From assembly GCF_009847015.1 (NCBI RefSeq), contig NZ_WVEM01000002.1:1-64000 (forward strand): a DNA stretch of 64,000 nucleotides, in the 5' to 3' direction. This document shows, piece after piece, positions 53,618 to 62,745 of the stretch (positions within the stretch are counted from its first letter, which is position 1; every line of letters begins with the position of its first letter). A program made the translations under genes and the position numbers. Below the pieces are notes generated by a model that saw nothing but the letters and a program-made list of their open reading frames with translations, had not been told where the DNA came from and did no database searches. Source of the DNA: Sunxiuqinia indica. GTDB lineage: Bacteria; Bacteroidota; Bacteroidia; Bacteroidales; Prolixibacteraceae.

Positions 53618-53640
53618 GGAAAACACTTGCGATTAATCAA

Positions 53641-53680
53641 CAAAAAACGGACAGTTGCTAAAATGCAGACTGCCCGTTTT
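53641..53680 (-). terminator. Terminator of the lipoprotein gene at 53699
   Basis: AAAACGGACAGT (53644-53655) and ACTGCCCGTTTT (53669-53680) pair with one mismatch; on the minus strand the stem is followed by a T-run. It isolates prfB from the upstream gene. Confidence 0.7.
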
Positions 53681-53698
53681 GTAAAGATAGGTTGAGGA

Positions 53699-54415
53699 TT
53701 ATTCTGTCCAAACAATTGTGTTTTTGCTAATCGATTTAGCTTGTAAGTTTACGCCCTCTTGTCCTGCTTCAAACGAGTATGCATCCAGCTCCAGAATAAA
53801 TTGATCTCCAGTTTCGGGAATCCTGCTATTTATCCAGCCTGATGAAGTTGAGAGTGTATAGCTGGTTTTCTTCCCATCAATTGAACTGGGGCTGTTGAAG
53901 ACCAATTCATCGTCAGTGTCATACAGTTTGATTATAATATAGCTGGCATCATCAATTTTATTCCAGTTCAATACATGCTGTTTCTTTTCTGTGTCATATT
54001 CGTAGTTTATCGTATCGGTTGGATAAATGAAATCGTCTAACAGATTATCACTCATCGATTCAGACTCGCCTGTTTCTGCAAGGATATTGAAATCGTACCT
54101 TCCGATGGTCGGTAGTTGTTGGCTGAAGTTATTGTCCTCCGTTTGGTAGTAGTAGTTGTACGGATTTCCCTCAATTGCCTCCAGTGAGTAGGCTATATCC
54201 GTTGCATTGTCAGGGCTTGCGCTAACGTTGGTCATTGGTTTATTGGCAAATACGTGTAGCGCAAAGCCATATACCGTGTCAATTTGGCCGTTGTTTTCAA
54301 TTGTTTTGGTAATCATGAACACATCAGCTTGAGGGCGAAAGGGGATTTCCTCAGGTTCGCAAGCGACGAGCGCGACAGCTAGTATTGGAATAATGTAGAG
54401 AATAATTTTTTTCAT
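53699..54415 (-). CDS. Hypothetical lipoprotein
   Basis: A 238-residue lipoprotein; start placed at 54415 (MKKIILYIIPILAVALVAC), which puts the lipobox Cys at residue 19. An earlier ATG at 54445 would add ten residues. The mature part is rich in acidic residues and reads as two beta-sandwich modules, the second with a fibronectin-III-like pattern (HVLNWNKIDDASYIIIKLYD). No family recognised. It has its own terminator and is divergent from rpsP. Confidence 0.75.
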   Translation of the reverse strand: MKKIILYIIPILAVALVACEPEEIPFRPQADVFMITKTIENNGQIDTVYGFALHVFANKPMTNVSASPDNATDIAYSLEAIEGNPYNYYYQTEDNNFSQQLPTIGRYDFNILAETGESESMSDNLLDDFIYPTDTINYEYDTEKKQHVLNWNKIDDASYIIIKLYDTDDELVFNSPSSIDGKKTSYTLSTSSGWINSRIPETGDQFILELDAYSFEAGQEGVNLQAKSISKNTIVWTE

Positions 54416-54531
54416 GGTTCTAATATCTTTTAGCATTGTTTTCAATTGTTAAAACTAGATGAATTAATGAGAAAAAGGTTGCGGGTAGCTTCCATTTTTT
54501 TTCTTCAATACTAAAACTCATAATGATATGG

Positions 54532-54561
54532 TTTTATTTCAGAAATAAAAGATTATCTTTG
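54532..54561 (+). promoter_or_regulatory. Promoter of rpsP
   Basis: TATCTTTG at 54554-54561 is a perfect -7 box, with TTTT at 54532-54535 in the place of the -33 TTTG (18-bp spacer). The rpsP ATG is 43 bp downstream. Confidence 0.6.
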
Positions 54562-54603
54562 CGCCACATTTAAAAAATGTTTATCAATTTAAATTAAATT
54601 CAA

Positions 54604-55296
54604 ATGCCAGCAAAAATCAGATTGCAGCGACAAGGTCGCAGACGTTACGCTTTTTACCACATTGTGGTAGCTGATGGCAGGGCACCACGAGATGGTCGTT
54701 ATATTGAAAGGATTGGAGCTTATAATCCAAACACAAATCCTGCTACGATCGATCTTGATTTTGATAAAGCTTTAGACTGGCTTACAAAAGGTGCACAGCC
54801 AACCGACACTGTAAGAGCTATTTTATCTTACAAAGGAGTATTGTACAAAAAACACCTTATTGGAGGAGTTGCCAAAGGTGCTTTTGATGAGGCCGAAGCA
54901 GATCGTCGTTTCGAAGCTTGGGTCGCTGATAAAGAAGCTAAGATTCAAGCGAAAAAAGATCGCTTATCGAAAGATGAAGAATCAACCAAAGCAAAACAAC
55001 TTGAAGCAGAAGCAAAGGTAAATGCCGACCGTGCAGAGGCAATTGCTAAACGCAACGCGGAATTGGCAGCCGAAGCTCAAGCAGCAAATGCTCCTGAAGT
55101 AACTGAGGAAGTTGCAGAGGAAGAGGCTCCTGTTGAAGAACCAGTAAAGGAAGAGGCTCCCGCTGAAGAACCAGCCAAGGAGGAAGCTCCTGCTGAAGAA
55201 CCAGTAAAAGAGGAAGCTCCTGCTGAAGAACCAGCTAAGGAGGAAACTTCAAAAGAAAAACCTGCTGCAGATAAAGAAGAAAAGAAAGCTGAATAA
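54604..55296 (+). CDS. rpsP: 30S ribosomal protein S16 with long acidic tail
   Basis: Residues 1-82 are ordinary S16 ([20 protein letters not shown], then [13 protein letters not shown] and [18 protein letters not shown]). The tail of about 150 residues is unusual in length: a helical Lys/Glu/Ala stretch (100-165) and then four tandem decapeptides of the type [10 protein letters not shown] at residues 173-212, ending in KEEKKAE. Bacteroidota S16 proteins often have a C-terminal extension; this one is expanded by repeat amplification. The operon partners rimM and trmD usual in other phyla do not follow; a long palindromic terminator does. Confidence 0.95.
   Translation: MPAKIRLQRQGRRRYAFYHIVVADGRAPRDGRYIERIGAYNPNTNPATIDLDFDKALDWLTKGAQPTDTVRAILSYKGVLYKKHLIGGVAKGAFDEAEADRRFEAWVADKEAKIQAKKDRLSKDEESTKAKQLEAEAKVNADRAEAIAKRNAELAAEAQAANAPEVTEEVAEEEAPVEEPVKEEAPAEEPAKEEAPAEEPVKEEAPAEEPAKEETSKEKPAADKEEKKAE
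55120..55239 (+). repeat. Coding tandem repeat in rpsP (4 x 30 bp)
   Basis: Four 30-bp units encode [30 protein letters not shown] and [10 protein letters not shown]. Units alternate V/A at two positions, which suggests expansion by 60-bp steps. Unit number may vary between strains. Confidence 0.9.
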
Positions 55297-55335
55297 GCAA
55301 TCTTCTTCTTGTTGTTAAGACAGTAAGATAGACAA

Positions 55336-55376
55336 GATAAAAACAGGCTGACTCAATTGAGTCAGCCTGTTTTGTG
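55336..55376 (+). terminator. Terminator after rpsP (34-bp perfect palindrome)
   Basis: The 17-bp arms at 55340-55356 and 55357-55373 are exact reverse complements with no spacer, ending in TTTTG; the sequence before the stem is A-rich, so it may work in both directions. The DNA from 55377 to 55571 shows no gene. Confidence 0.85.
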
Positions 55377-55571
55377 TTTAATGCAAGGCATACCTGCTGT
55401 TCGTGTTTACAGATGAATTATATTTATTCTGATTTTTACATACTAATATTTAAGCTATTTTTGTTTCTTAAGAAGAACAGAGCAGGAGCAAACTCGTTTC
55501 GAAGCAATTTGAATTTGTTTAGATCGATCCGGATCAGTTCAAAAAAGGGTACAAACTATAATGTGTAAACT

Positions 55572-56378
55572 ATGAGTTTCAAGTCATACCTGATAAGTAA
55601 GAGTTTTTGGATTAGCATTTTATTAGCGGTAGTAATTACTGTGATGCTATTGTTAGTAACCATGTTTGTGTTGCGAGTTTACACCAATCATGGCGAGTCA
55701 TTTGCAGTTCCTGATTTAATGGGAATGCAGATTGACGATGTGAAGAAGGTGTTGAATGAGAAGGAACTTCAGTACCAGATTACAGACTCGTTATATCTTG
55801 GCGATGCCCAGCCGGGGACGGTGATTGATCAGGTTCCGGTTGCGGGCTTCGATGTGAAGCAGGGACGCACCGTTTTTCTAACGATATGCGCAAGTAAACC
55901 GGAACAGGTAGCGATGCCAAAACTCACGGATATCTCGTATCGGCAAGCTTTAAATTTGATGATGAGTATGGGACTGAACATTGGGAATGTGGATTATGTA
56001 CCTTCAGAATTTCCCAATCTGGTGCTCCGGCAAGAACAAAATGGCGAATCCGTTGATGAAGGAACTTTGGTTAATAAAGGATCTAACATTGATTTAACAG
56101 TGGGCCAAAACCGATTTGGAGAGAAAACGGAGATACCAAATTTGTTGGGGGTCAGGCTCGATCAGGCCAATCAGTTGTTGGCCGCTTCATACTTAAACGT
56201 GGGGGCAGTGATTTATGATGATACCTTTGAAACACTGGATGATAGCCTTGCCGCACGGATCTGGCAACAACGGCCGGAACCTGAGCCTGGAGCAGAAATA
56301 GAACAGGGAACATCAATTGATATTTGGCTAACGGTTGATGAAGAGAAAATAGAAGAGGCCAGCGAACTTGAATTTTAA
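55572..56378 (+). CDS. Membrane-anchored PASTA-domain protein
   Basis: A 268-residue protein with one N-terminal membrane helix (about residues 12-36) and three PASTA repeats outside it: roughly 44-110 (VPDLMGMQIDDVKKVL), 115-180 (MPKLTDISYRQALNLM) and 187-255 (IPNLLGVRLDQANQLL). PASTA domains in kinases and penicillin-binding proteins sense peptidoglycan fragments; here there is no kinase or transpeptidase part. In Bacteroidota such proteins sit ahead of rluD and ddl as here, with a 2-bp gap to rluD. A role in cell-wall monitoring is inferred. Confidence 0.88.
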   Translation: MSFKSYLISKSFWISILLAVVITVMLLLVTMFVLRVYTNHGESFAVPDLMGMQIDDVKKVLNEKELQYQITDSLYLGDAQPGTVIDQVPVAGFDVKQGRTVFLTICASKPEQVAMPKLTDISYRQALNLMMSMGLNIGNVDYVPSEFPNLVLRQEQNGESVDEGTLVNKGSNIDLTVGQNRFGEKTEIPNLLGVRLDQANQLLAASYLNVGAVIYDDTFETLDDSLAARIWQQRPEPEPGAEIEQGTSIDIWLTVDEEKIEEASELEF

Positions 56379-56380
56379 TA

Positions 56381-57439
56381 ATGGTTGAAGAAAAAAATAC
56401 CGATTTTGATGATGAGTTGGATGAGTCCGAAGAAGGGGTCATGTATGAGCATTACAAGCTGGAGGTCGATCCCGGGCAGAAAATGCTGCGCGTAGACAAG
56501 TATTTAGTCAATCGGATTGATAATGCCTCGCGAAGTCGCATACAGGCGGCTGCCGACGCCGGTAGTATATTGGTTAACGGACAGTCGGTAAAATCAAACT
56601 ACAAGGTGAAGCCTGGCGATGAGGTGGCCATTGTAATGGATTTTCCGCGGCGTGAGCTGAAGATTATCCCTGAAGATATTCCGCTAAACATTGTTTATGA
56701 GGACGATCAGCTGATTGTAATTAATAAACCACCGGGTTTGGTGGTTCACCCCGGGCATGGCAACTATTCCGGTACGTTGGTTAATGCACTGGCTTATTAT
56801 TACAAAGATTTGGAGATGTTTAAAAGTGCCGATCCTCGACCGGGGCTGGTGCATCGGATTGATAAAAATACGTCGGGGCTGATGGTGATTGCTAAAACGG
56901 AAACGGCCAAAACCAAATTGTCGTTGCAGTTTTTCGAGAAAACGACCAAACGCCAGTATATCGCGCTGGTTTGGGGGAACCTGAAAGAGCCAACCGGAAC
57001 AGTTGAAGGCAATATCGGGCGAAGCCACAGCAATCGACAGGTGTTTACGGTATATCCCGATGGGGAGTACGGAAAAACTGCCGTTACGCACTACAAGGTG
57101 CTGGAGGAATTGGGCTATGTTAATCTGGTTCAATGTCAGCTGGAAACCGGCCGCACACATCAGATTCGGGTTCATATGAAATACATTGGACATCCGCTTT
57201 TTAATGATGACACTTATGGTGGCGATCATATTTTAAGAGGAACCACTTTTTCGAAATACAAGCAATTTGTAAATAACTGTTTTAAGATTTTACCACGGCA
57301 GGCACTTCATGCTAAAACACTTGGCTTTGTACATCCAACGACCGGAGAGGAAATGCTTTTCGATTCGGAATTACCGAATGACATGAGTGAGGTTGTTGAA
57401 AAATGGCGTGGTTATATATCCAATCGAAATATTGAATAG
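56381..57439 (+). CDS. rluD: RluA/RluD-family pseudouridine synthase
   Basis: Converts uridines to pseudouridine in 23S rRNA. The 352-residue protein has an acidic N-terminal tail, an S4 RNA-binding domain (about 37-85), and the catalytic domain with Asp 161 in HRIDKNTSGLMV, followed by YIALVWG and the LETGRTHQIRVHM motif. Assignment to RluD rather than RluA/C rests on the S4 domain, length and genome context. Positioned between the PASTA protein and ddl. Confidence 0.93.
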   Translation: MVEEKNTDFDDELDESEEGVMYEHYKLEVDPGQKMLRVDKYLVNRIDNASRSRIQAAADAGSILVNGQSVKSNYKVKPGDEVAIVMDFPRRELKIIPEDIPLNIVYEDDQLIVINKPPGLVVHPGHGNYSGTLVNALAYYYKDLEMFKSADPRPGLVHRIDKNTSGLMVIAKTETAKTKLSLQFFEKTTKRQYIALVWGNLKEPTGTVEGNIGRSHSNRQVFTVYPDGEYGKTAVTHYKVLEELGYVNLVQCQLETGRTHQIRVHMKYIGHPLFNDDTYGGDHILRGTTFSKYKQFVNNCFKILPRQALHAKTLGFVHPTTGEEMLFDSELPNDMSEVVEKWRGYISNRNIE

Positions 57440-57541
57440 GACCGTGAAACGAGCAACTAATTATTCTCCTTCCGATGCGGGTGTATGATTTGTTAAAGCG
57501 AGTTTCAGGTGTTACCATAAAAACTAAATAACGAAGAGCAC

Positions 57542-58519
57542 ATGAAGAAAAATATTGCAGTCGTTTATGGCGGCGACTCCTCCGAATACGTTGTTTCGGT
57601 GATGAGCAGTAAGAATGTGTTGCAGGCGGTAGATCCTGATTTATTTCAGCCTTGGGCCGTTGAGATGAAAGGGAAGGACTGGAAGTTGGTTGTTGATGGC
57701 GAGCCCGTTGCTGCTATCGACAAGCAGGACTTTTCAGTTCAGTATCAGGGTGAGAAGCTGCATTTTGATTATGCTTACATCACCATTCACGGAACTCCCG
57801 GAGAGGATGGCATTTTGCAGGGCTATTTCGATTTGATGAAAATCCCGTACTCCACCTGTGGTGTGCAATCTTCAGCCTTAACGTTTAATAAATACTATTG
57901 TAGCAATTACTTGCGCAATTTCGGTATTACCATGGCAAAGTCGGTTCGCTTAACCCGGGGCGATGGTATTAATGTAGATCAGTTGGTTGCTGATTTAGGA
58001 CTGCCGGTTTTTGTGAAGCCCAATGTTGGAGGTTCCAGCTTTGGCATTACAAAAGTAAAGTTGAAAGAAAATCTGAAAGCAGCTATTGAGAAAGCGTGGG
58101 AAGAGAGTCCGGAGGCATTGGTCGAGGAGTTTATAGATGGATTGGAGCTTACGGGTGGATTGGTGAAAATGCAGCATGAGGAATTTATTTTTCCAATAAC
58201 GGAGGTGCTTCCTAAAAATGAGTTTTTCGATTTTGAATCGAAGTATACAAAAGGAGCGACCCTGGAAATTACTCCCGCACGCATTTCAGAAGAGTTAACC
58301 CAACGGTGTCAGCAGCTTTCTTCAAGAATTTATGATTTATGCAATTGCCGTGGCATTGTCAGGGTTGATTATATTTTAAAAGGGAATACCTTGTATTTTC
58401 TTGAGGTGAATACGACTCCCGGAATGACTGCAACAAGTTTTATTCCTCAGCAAATTGAAGCGATGGACATGGAGTTGAAAGATATTATTACCAAAATCAT
58501 TCAGGATCAGATTTGTTGA
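57542..58519 (+). CDS. ddl: D-alanine-D-alanine ligase
   Basis: Makes the D-Ala-D-Ala dipeptide for peptidoglycan. The 325-residue ATP-grasp enzyme begins KNIAVVYGGDSSEY and contains the ATP-binding glycine loop VKPNVGGSSFGITKV (about residues 159-173), the Glu-rich LVEEFIDGLELT and the metal-binding end FLEVNTTPGMTATS. The usual SxE of the N-terminal motif is seen as GDSSEY. It follows rluD by 102 bp and ends at a terminator. Confidence 0.94.
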   Translation: MKKNIAVVYGGDSSEYVVSVMSSKNVLQAVDPDLFQPWAVEMKGKDWKLVVDGEPVAAIDKQDFSVQYQGEKLHFDYAYITIHGTPGEDGILQGYFDLMKIPYSTCGVQSSALTFNKYYCSNYLRNFGITMAKSVRLTRGDGINVDQLVADLGLPVFVKPNVGGSSFGITKVKLKENLKAAIEKAWEESPEALVEEFIDGLELTGGLVKMQHEEFIFPITEVLPKNEFFDFESKYTKGATLEITPARISEELTQRCQQLSSRIYDLCNCRGIVRVDYILKGNTLYFLEVNTTPGMTATSFIPQQIEAMDMELKDIITKIIQDQIC

Positions 58520-58543
58520 AAAAAATACCTGTTCTAAATTAGC

Positions 58544-58572
58544 AAAGGAGACTAAAATGGTTTCCTTTTTTT
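58544..58572 (+). terminator. Terminator after ddl
   Basis: AAAGGAGAC (58544-58552) pairs with GTTTCCTTT (58560-58568) with one G/T wobble and a 7-nt loop, then TTTT. A TAACTTTA stretch at 58574-58581 may be the -7 box of dnaB. Confidence 0.7.
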
Positions 58573-58647
58573 ATAACTTTAAAATTCGTTATCACTAAAA
58601 ATTCAGAACCAGAAGGTTCTGCAAATCAATAAGTTTATTTTTCAGAC

Positions 58648-60201
58648 ATGGCTACAGATCGGAATAATTCGCGGAAGAAACAGAACAACTCAATAGAACA
58701 GATTAATGCGCAGTACGGTAAATTGCCACCACAGGCAATTGATGTTGAGGAAGCTGTTTTGGGAGCGCTGATGCTGGAACGTGATGCCTATGTTACTGTG
58801 GCCGATGTTATTGATACTCCCAGTTTTTATAAAGAAGAACACCAAAAGATTTTTGAAGCGATCAAACATTTGTCAACCCACGAAAAGCCGGTGGATTTGT
58901 TGATGGTCACTCAACAACTGAAAGACAATGAAACACTCGACGTCGTGGGTGGTCCACTTTATATTACGCAGTTGACCAGTCGGGTGGCCTCGGCAGCGCA
59001 TATCGAATTTCACGCACGTATTATTGCTCAAAAATACATTCAGCGTGAGTTGATTCGGGTGTCTTCTGAAATTCAGACCAGCGCATACGATGACAATATG
59101 GATGTGGATGATTTGATTGACTTTTCGGAAACAGCGCTTTTTAAAGTGGCCGAGGGAAACATCAAGAAAGAAACCCTTCCGATTAAACCGATTTTGAAAG
59201 AAGCTGCTCGTTTAATTGAAGAAGCTTCGAAGCGGGAAGACGGACTGAGTGGAGTGCCCAGTGGATTTACCGCACTCGACCGCATGACTTCCGGCTGGCA
59301 AAAAACCGACTTGATCATTATCGCTGCCCGTCCGGCGATGGGTAAAACCGCATTTGTACTTTCTATGGCCCGGAATATGGCGGTGGAGCACAAAGCACCT
59401 GTTGCTGTATTTTCGCTGGAGATGTCGGGGGTGCAGCTGGTTAATCGTTTGCTGGCAGCTGAAACCGAACTGGGATCAGAAAAAATTAAAAATGGACATT
59501 TGGCAGATTGGGAGTGGGAGCATTTTAACCGAAAACTGAACGTATTGGAAGATGCCCCCTTATTCGTCGACGATACTCCTGCACTTTCTATTTTTGAATT
59601 CCGAGCCAAATGCCGACGATTGAAAATGCAGCACGACATTGGTGTGGTGATTGTCGATTACTTGCAGCTGATGACCGCCGGAGATGCCGGACGCGGTAGT
59701 CGTGAGCAGGAGGTGAGTATGATTTCCCGGTCGCTGAAAGCCATTGCCAAGGAGTTGAACATACCAATTTTAGCCCTTTCGCAGCTGAACCGTTCGGTTG
59801 AGTCGCGCGAAGGAAAGCGGCCACAACTTTCCGACCTTCGTGAATCGGGTGCCATTGAGCAGGATGCCGATATGGTGATGTTTATTCACCGTCCCGAATA
59901 TTATGGTATCACCGAGGATGAAAACGGAAATTCGTTGATTGGTGTTGCCGAGATTATTATCGCCAAGCACCGGAATGGTTCAGTGGGTGATGTGCCACTG
60001 GCGTTCAAGAAACAGCAGGTTAAATTCTGCGACCTGGAAACGATTATTCCGGAGGAAATAGGTGGTGGAGTTGTGGGACAGACATTTGGATCGAAAATGA
60101 ATGATGACCCGGGTAGTGTTGAAATGCCCGTAAACAGCGGCTTCGAATCGGAAGGGAATGGTTCTTATCAAACACCAAATTCAGATGATGTTCCGTTTTA
60201 G
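58648..60201 (+). CDS. dnaB: Replicative DNA helicase DnaB
   Basis: The hexameric 5'-3' helicase of the replication fork. The 517-residue protein has the N-terminal primase-binding domain (DVEEAVLGALMLERDAY), a linker and the RecA-like motor with Walker A ARPAMGKTAF at residues 227-236, VFSLEMSG, the Walker B stretch VVIVDYLQLM and QLNRSVE...RESGAIEQDAD near the C-terminus. No intein interrupts it. The tail beyond 475 is low complexity. Its 3' end overlaps the start of the next gene by 14 bp. Confidence 0.97.
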   Translation: MATDRNNSRKKQNNSIEQINAQYGKLPPQAIDVEEAVLGALMLERDAYVTVADVIDTPSFYKEEHQKIFEAIKHLSTHEKPVDLLMVTQQLKDNETLDVVGGPLYITQLTSRVASAAHIEFHARIIAQKYIQRELIRVSSEIQTSAYDDNMDVDDLIDFSETALFKVAEGNIKKETLPIKPILKEAARLIEEASKREDGLSGVPSGFTALDRMTSGWQKTDLIIIAARPAMGKTAFVLSMARNMAVEHKAPVAVFSLEMSGVQLVNRLLAAETELGSEKIKNGHLADWEWEHFNRKLNVLEDAPLFVDDTPALSIFEFRAKCRRLKMQHDIGVVIVDYLQLMTAGDAGRGSREQEVSMISRSLKAIAKELNIPILALSQLNRSVESREGKRPQLSDLRESGAIEQDADMVMFIHRPEYYGITEDENGNSLIGVAEIIIAKHRNGSVGDVPLAFKKQQVKFCDLETIIPEEIGGGVVGQTFGSKMNDDPGSVEMPVNSGFESEGNGSYQTPNSDDVPF

Positions 60202-61465
60202 TCTTTTTAAAAGAGTTTTTCTGATACTGGCACTTTTTATCCTTGCCGTGCAAAGTAGTTGGGCGATTTACCTGATGATTCCGATGGATGATCAGCAAAA
60301 AAATCACCTGAAAGCTTATGGAATGGCCTACTGGACATTGGAGCAAGGCATTGAGGTAAAGTGGTTGCTGAACTACCGCGGCGGCAGTTTTCTAATTCCG
60401 TATTACCAGGAAATTGAAGATGAATGTTTAGTGCGCGGTGTAAGTGTTGAGAAAATGGCCGATGTGCAGTCCAGTGCAATTCTGGCTGAGATTGCGCGCC
60501 CCGAGGTCAACCAGGATGCCATTGCCATGCAAAAAGCACCCAAAATTGCAGTGTACTCACCACCCAATAAACAACCTTGGGACGATGCGGTAACGATGGT
60601 GTTAACCTACGCCGAAATACCGTATGATGTAATTTACGACGAAGAAATTTTAACCGATCAGCTAAAAGACTACGATTGGCTGCATTTACACCACGAAGAT
60701 TTTACCGGTCAGTTTGGAAAGTTTTTCCGTTCGTATCAGCATATGCCCTGGTATCAGCAGGAAGTTGAAACCAACAGAGCTCTGGCCGCGCGGATGGGAT
60801 TCACCAAGGTGTCGGAAATGAAGCGGGCGGTTACCAAGGAAATCCAGGGCTACATTGCGCGGGGTGGATTCTTGTTTGCGATGTGTGCAGCTACCGATAC
60901 TTACGATATTGCTATGGCTGCCGATGGGGTGGATATTTGCGAGTCGATGTTTGATGGCGACCCCGCCGACCCGCACATGAATGAGAAGCTGGATTTTTCG
61001 AAAACGCTGGCTTTTCGTGATTTTGAAGTTGTAAAAGATCCTTTTCAATACGAATTTTCTGACATTGACGTGTCAACAACCAGGCAGGTAACACCAAGTC
61101 AGGATTATTTTACTTTGTTTGATTTTTCGGCCAAGTGGGATCCGGTACCAACCATGCTAACCCAAAACCATCAGCGAATTATTAAAGGCTTTATGGGGCA
61201 AACAACTGCTTTTAGACAATCGCTGATTAAGCCCAACGTGCTGGTAATGGGGGAAAACAAAGGAGCCGGAGAGGCTCGCTACGTTCATGGCGAATTAGGC
61301 AAAGGTTTCTGGACCTTTTATGGTGGACACGACCCCGAAGATTACCGTCACCTGGTTGGCGATCCGCCTACCGATTTAAACTTGCACCCCAACTCGCCGG
61401 GTTATCGGTTAATCCTGAATAATATCCTGTTTCCCGCAGCCAAAAAGAAAAAGCAGAAAACCTAA
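60188..61465 (+). CDS. Conserved secreted protein of Bacteroidota, often mislabelled asparagine synthetase B
   Basis: A 425-residue protein with a signal peptide (VFLILALFILAVQSSWA) and start at 60185 or 60188, overlapping dnaB. The front reads YLMIPMDDQQKNHLKAYGMAYW, then WLLNYRGGSFLIPY, as in a family widespread in Bacteroidota. Databases often name relatives asparagine synthetase B, but I see neither the Cys-amidotransferase nor the ATP-pyrophosphatase motifs of that enzyme, so the name looks wrong. The middle has a Rossmann-like pattern (KIAVYSPPNKQPWDDAVTMVL) and the end HGELGKGFWTFYGGHDPEDYRH, recalling the ThuA/GATase-1-like glycan fold (inference). Function unknown. Confidence 0.75.
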   Translation: MFRFSLFKRVFLILALFILAVQSSWAIYLMIPMDDQQKNHLKAYGMAYWTLEQGIEVKWLLNYRGGSFLIPYYQEIEDECLVRGVSVEKMADVQSSAILAEIARPEVNQDAIAMQKAPKIAVYSPPNKQPWDDAVTMVLTYAEIPYDVIYDEEILTDQLKDYDWLHLHHEDFTGQFGKFFRSYQHMPWYQQEVETNRALAARMGFTKVSEMKRAVTKEIQGYIARGGFLFAMCAATDTYDIAMAADGVDICESMFDGDPADPHMNEKLDFSKTLAFRDFEVVKDPFQYEFSDIDVSTTRQVTPSQDYFTLFDFSAKWDPVPTMLTQNHQRIIKGFMGQTTAFRQSLIKPNVLVMGENKGAGEARYVHGELGKGFWTFYGGHDPEDYRHLVGDPPTDLNLHPNSPGYRLILNNILFPAAKKKKQKT

Positions 61466-61596
61466 AAGATGGTTTTCACACCTTGCCGGCAGTTCGAAAA
61501 TGAGCAGTCGGTGAAAATCGAATCCGCCCGGCGGTTCCAAATCGCCCGACTGAGGTCTTCCTGCAAATTCTGAAACCCTTGATTTTAGTATCCCCT

Positions 61597-61759
61597 CGGC
61601 AGGTTTGACCCTCCATCGCGGGTTTTTGTGCTCCCCCGGACAAGTTGACCCTTCCCCGGCCGATTTTTTGGTTCCCATTGGACTTGATGAGCCTCCCCTC
61701 GGCACTTTTTCCAATTTAATCGGCAGTTTGTGCCGTCCCCGGAGCAAACTGACCGCACA
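61597..61759 (+). repeat. Degenerate tandem repeat, about 41 bp unit
   Basis: Four successive blocks begin at 61597, 61637, 61678 and 61720, each starting near CGGCA(A/G)GTTTGACCCT and passing through a CCCCGG and a T-run. The first two blocks agree at roughly two thirds of positions; the others are weaker. A fifth, partial block may precede them. This looks like an old minisatellite. Confidence 0.5.
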
Positions 61760-61848
61760 ATTGGCAATTTCCCGGCCTCACTCACCCGAAAGGTATCCAT
61801 TTGAGTTAGCCGGACATTCAAACAAGCTTTGTTGTTCTGTCCTCATTT

Positions 61849-61893
61849 CTCCTTCTTTTCAAGGAGGAGTCCGGGCTTTGACCCGGGAGGTGG
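61849..61893. repeat. Dispersed-repeat-like element
   Basis: CTCCTT (61849-61854) and AAGGAG (61861-61866) form a small stem, followed by a second stem CCGGG/CCCGG and GGAGGTGGTT. Intergenic elements of the form AAGGAGG...GGAGGTGGTT are common in Bacteroidota genomes; assignment is from memory of that pattern. Confidence 0.4.
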
Positions 61894-61950
61894 TTGCTTT
61901 CAGTTGAGCAGCAGCTTGCCGATTTAGTCAAACCATGGGTAGGGTGCGCG

Positions 61951-62745
61951 TCAAAATTCTCCCCGTTCTAGTTTCTTGGCGGGAGATGTTAGCCTGTTTT
62001 TATAGCCATGCCACATGCTGTAAATGAACAGAATAAGCGCGCCAATTAACGCTCCATATACCACGTAACGATTCATTTCCCATTGTTTTACTGCAATAGC
62101 AATGAGTGCCCACACTCCAACGAGTGCTGCCTCCCTCAAATTCCGATAATAAATGAGTAAGACATAAATGGATGTCGCAACTGCAATCATCAGCAGTGCC
62201 CAGTATGTTTCGGGTATCGAACCGCCCCTCCAGCCGATACTCACCAGCCAGGCTGAAAAATTTGCTACGGTAGCTACAACAATCCATCCTAAGTAGATGC
62301 AAACCGGCCACCAAACAAAAAAGATGATGCGTACCGGAGCATCCCATGTTTCGAGCCGTAACCGCAGTGTCATGACAATTAATGAAAAAAGCAATACCAG
62401 CATGAGCAGCATTGAAAACTCAAGTTGTAAATGTGTCCACGCATAAATCCAGAGCCCGTTAGCTACATTCGATAAGGCAAACCAGAACCCGGTTTGAGTC
62501 AAAGCTTCATCCTGTTTGTGTTTGAACCATGCATACCATTGATACGCTACAAAAGCAATCAATAGCAGATAAATGACTCCCCAAATGGCGAAAGCATAAC
62601 CGGCCGGAGTAAACAGGTTTTCAAATTTGGCACTCACTTCTCCTACCGTCATACCATTTATGGCACCCGTTCCGGATAAATAGTTCATGGTTAAGGCAAA
62701 AAGAAGTGTCAGGCTGTTTAAAAAAAGATAAAGCAGTTGTTTCAT
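61951..62745 (-). CDS. TspO/MBR-like tryptophan-rich membrane protein
   Basis: A 264-residue protein with seven or eight hydrophobic segments. The stretch FTPAGYAFAIWGVIYLLL (about residues 46-63), the ANGLWIYAW segment and WRGGSIPETYWALLMIA resemble the tryptophan-rich sensory protein family (TspO relatives), which bind porphyrins or act as membrane sensors; it is longer than classical TspO (about 160). Transport or sensing of a small ligand is possible; the ligand is unknown. No operon partner. Confidence 0.7.
   Translation of the reverse strand: MKQLLYLFLNSLTLLFALTMNYLSGTGAINGMTVGEVSAKFENLFTPAGYAFAIWGVIYLLLIAFVAYQWYAWFKHKQDEALTQTGFWFALSNVANGLWIYAWTHLQLEFSMLLMLVLLFSLIVMTLRLRLETWDAPVRIIFFVWWPVCIYLGWIVVATVANFSAWLVSIGWRGGSIPETYWALLMIAVATSIYVLLIYYRNLREAALVGVWALIAIAVKQWEMNRYVVYGALIGALILFIYSMWHGYKNRLTSPAKKLERGEF

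Larger units (their letters stand above)
61466..61950. other. GC-rich gene-free region with degenerate repeats
   Basis: 485 bp between two converging genes. Open frames exist on both strands (for example 61605-61907 and 61409-61747) only because the DNA is GC-rich and short of stop codons; their translations are low-complexity and unrelated to known folds. It contains degenerate units of about 41 bp and a dispersed-repeat-like element, listed separately. Confidence 0.65.

Noticed and set aside
55374-55568. 64-codon frame between rpsP and the PASTA protein
   Set aside because: It begins at the edge of the terminator stem and has no protein-like pattern.
61605-61907. Overlapping open frames on both strands after the dnaB-linked gene
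   Set aside because: They arise from GC-rich repeat DNA and have low-complexity translations.
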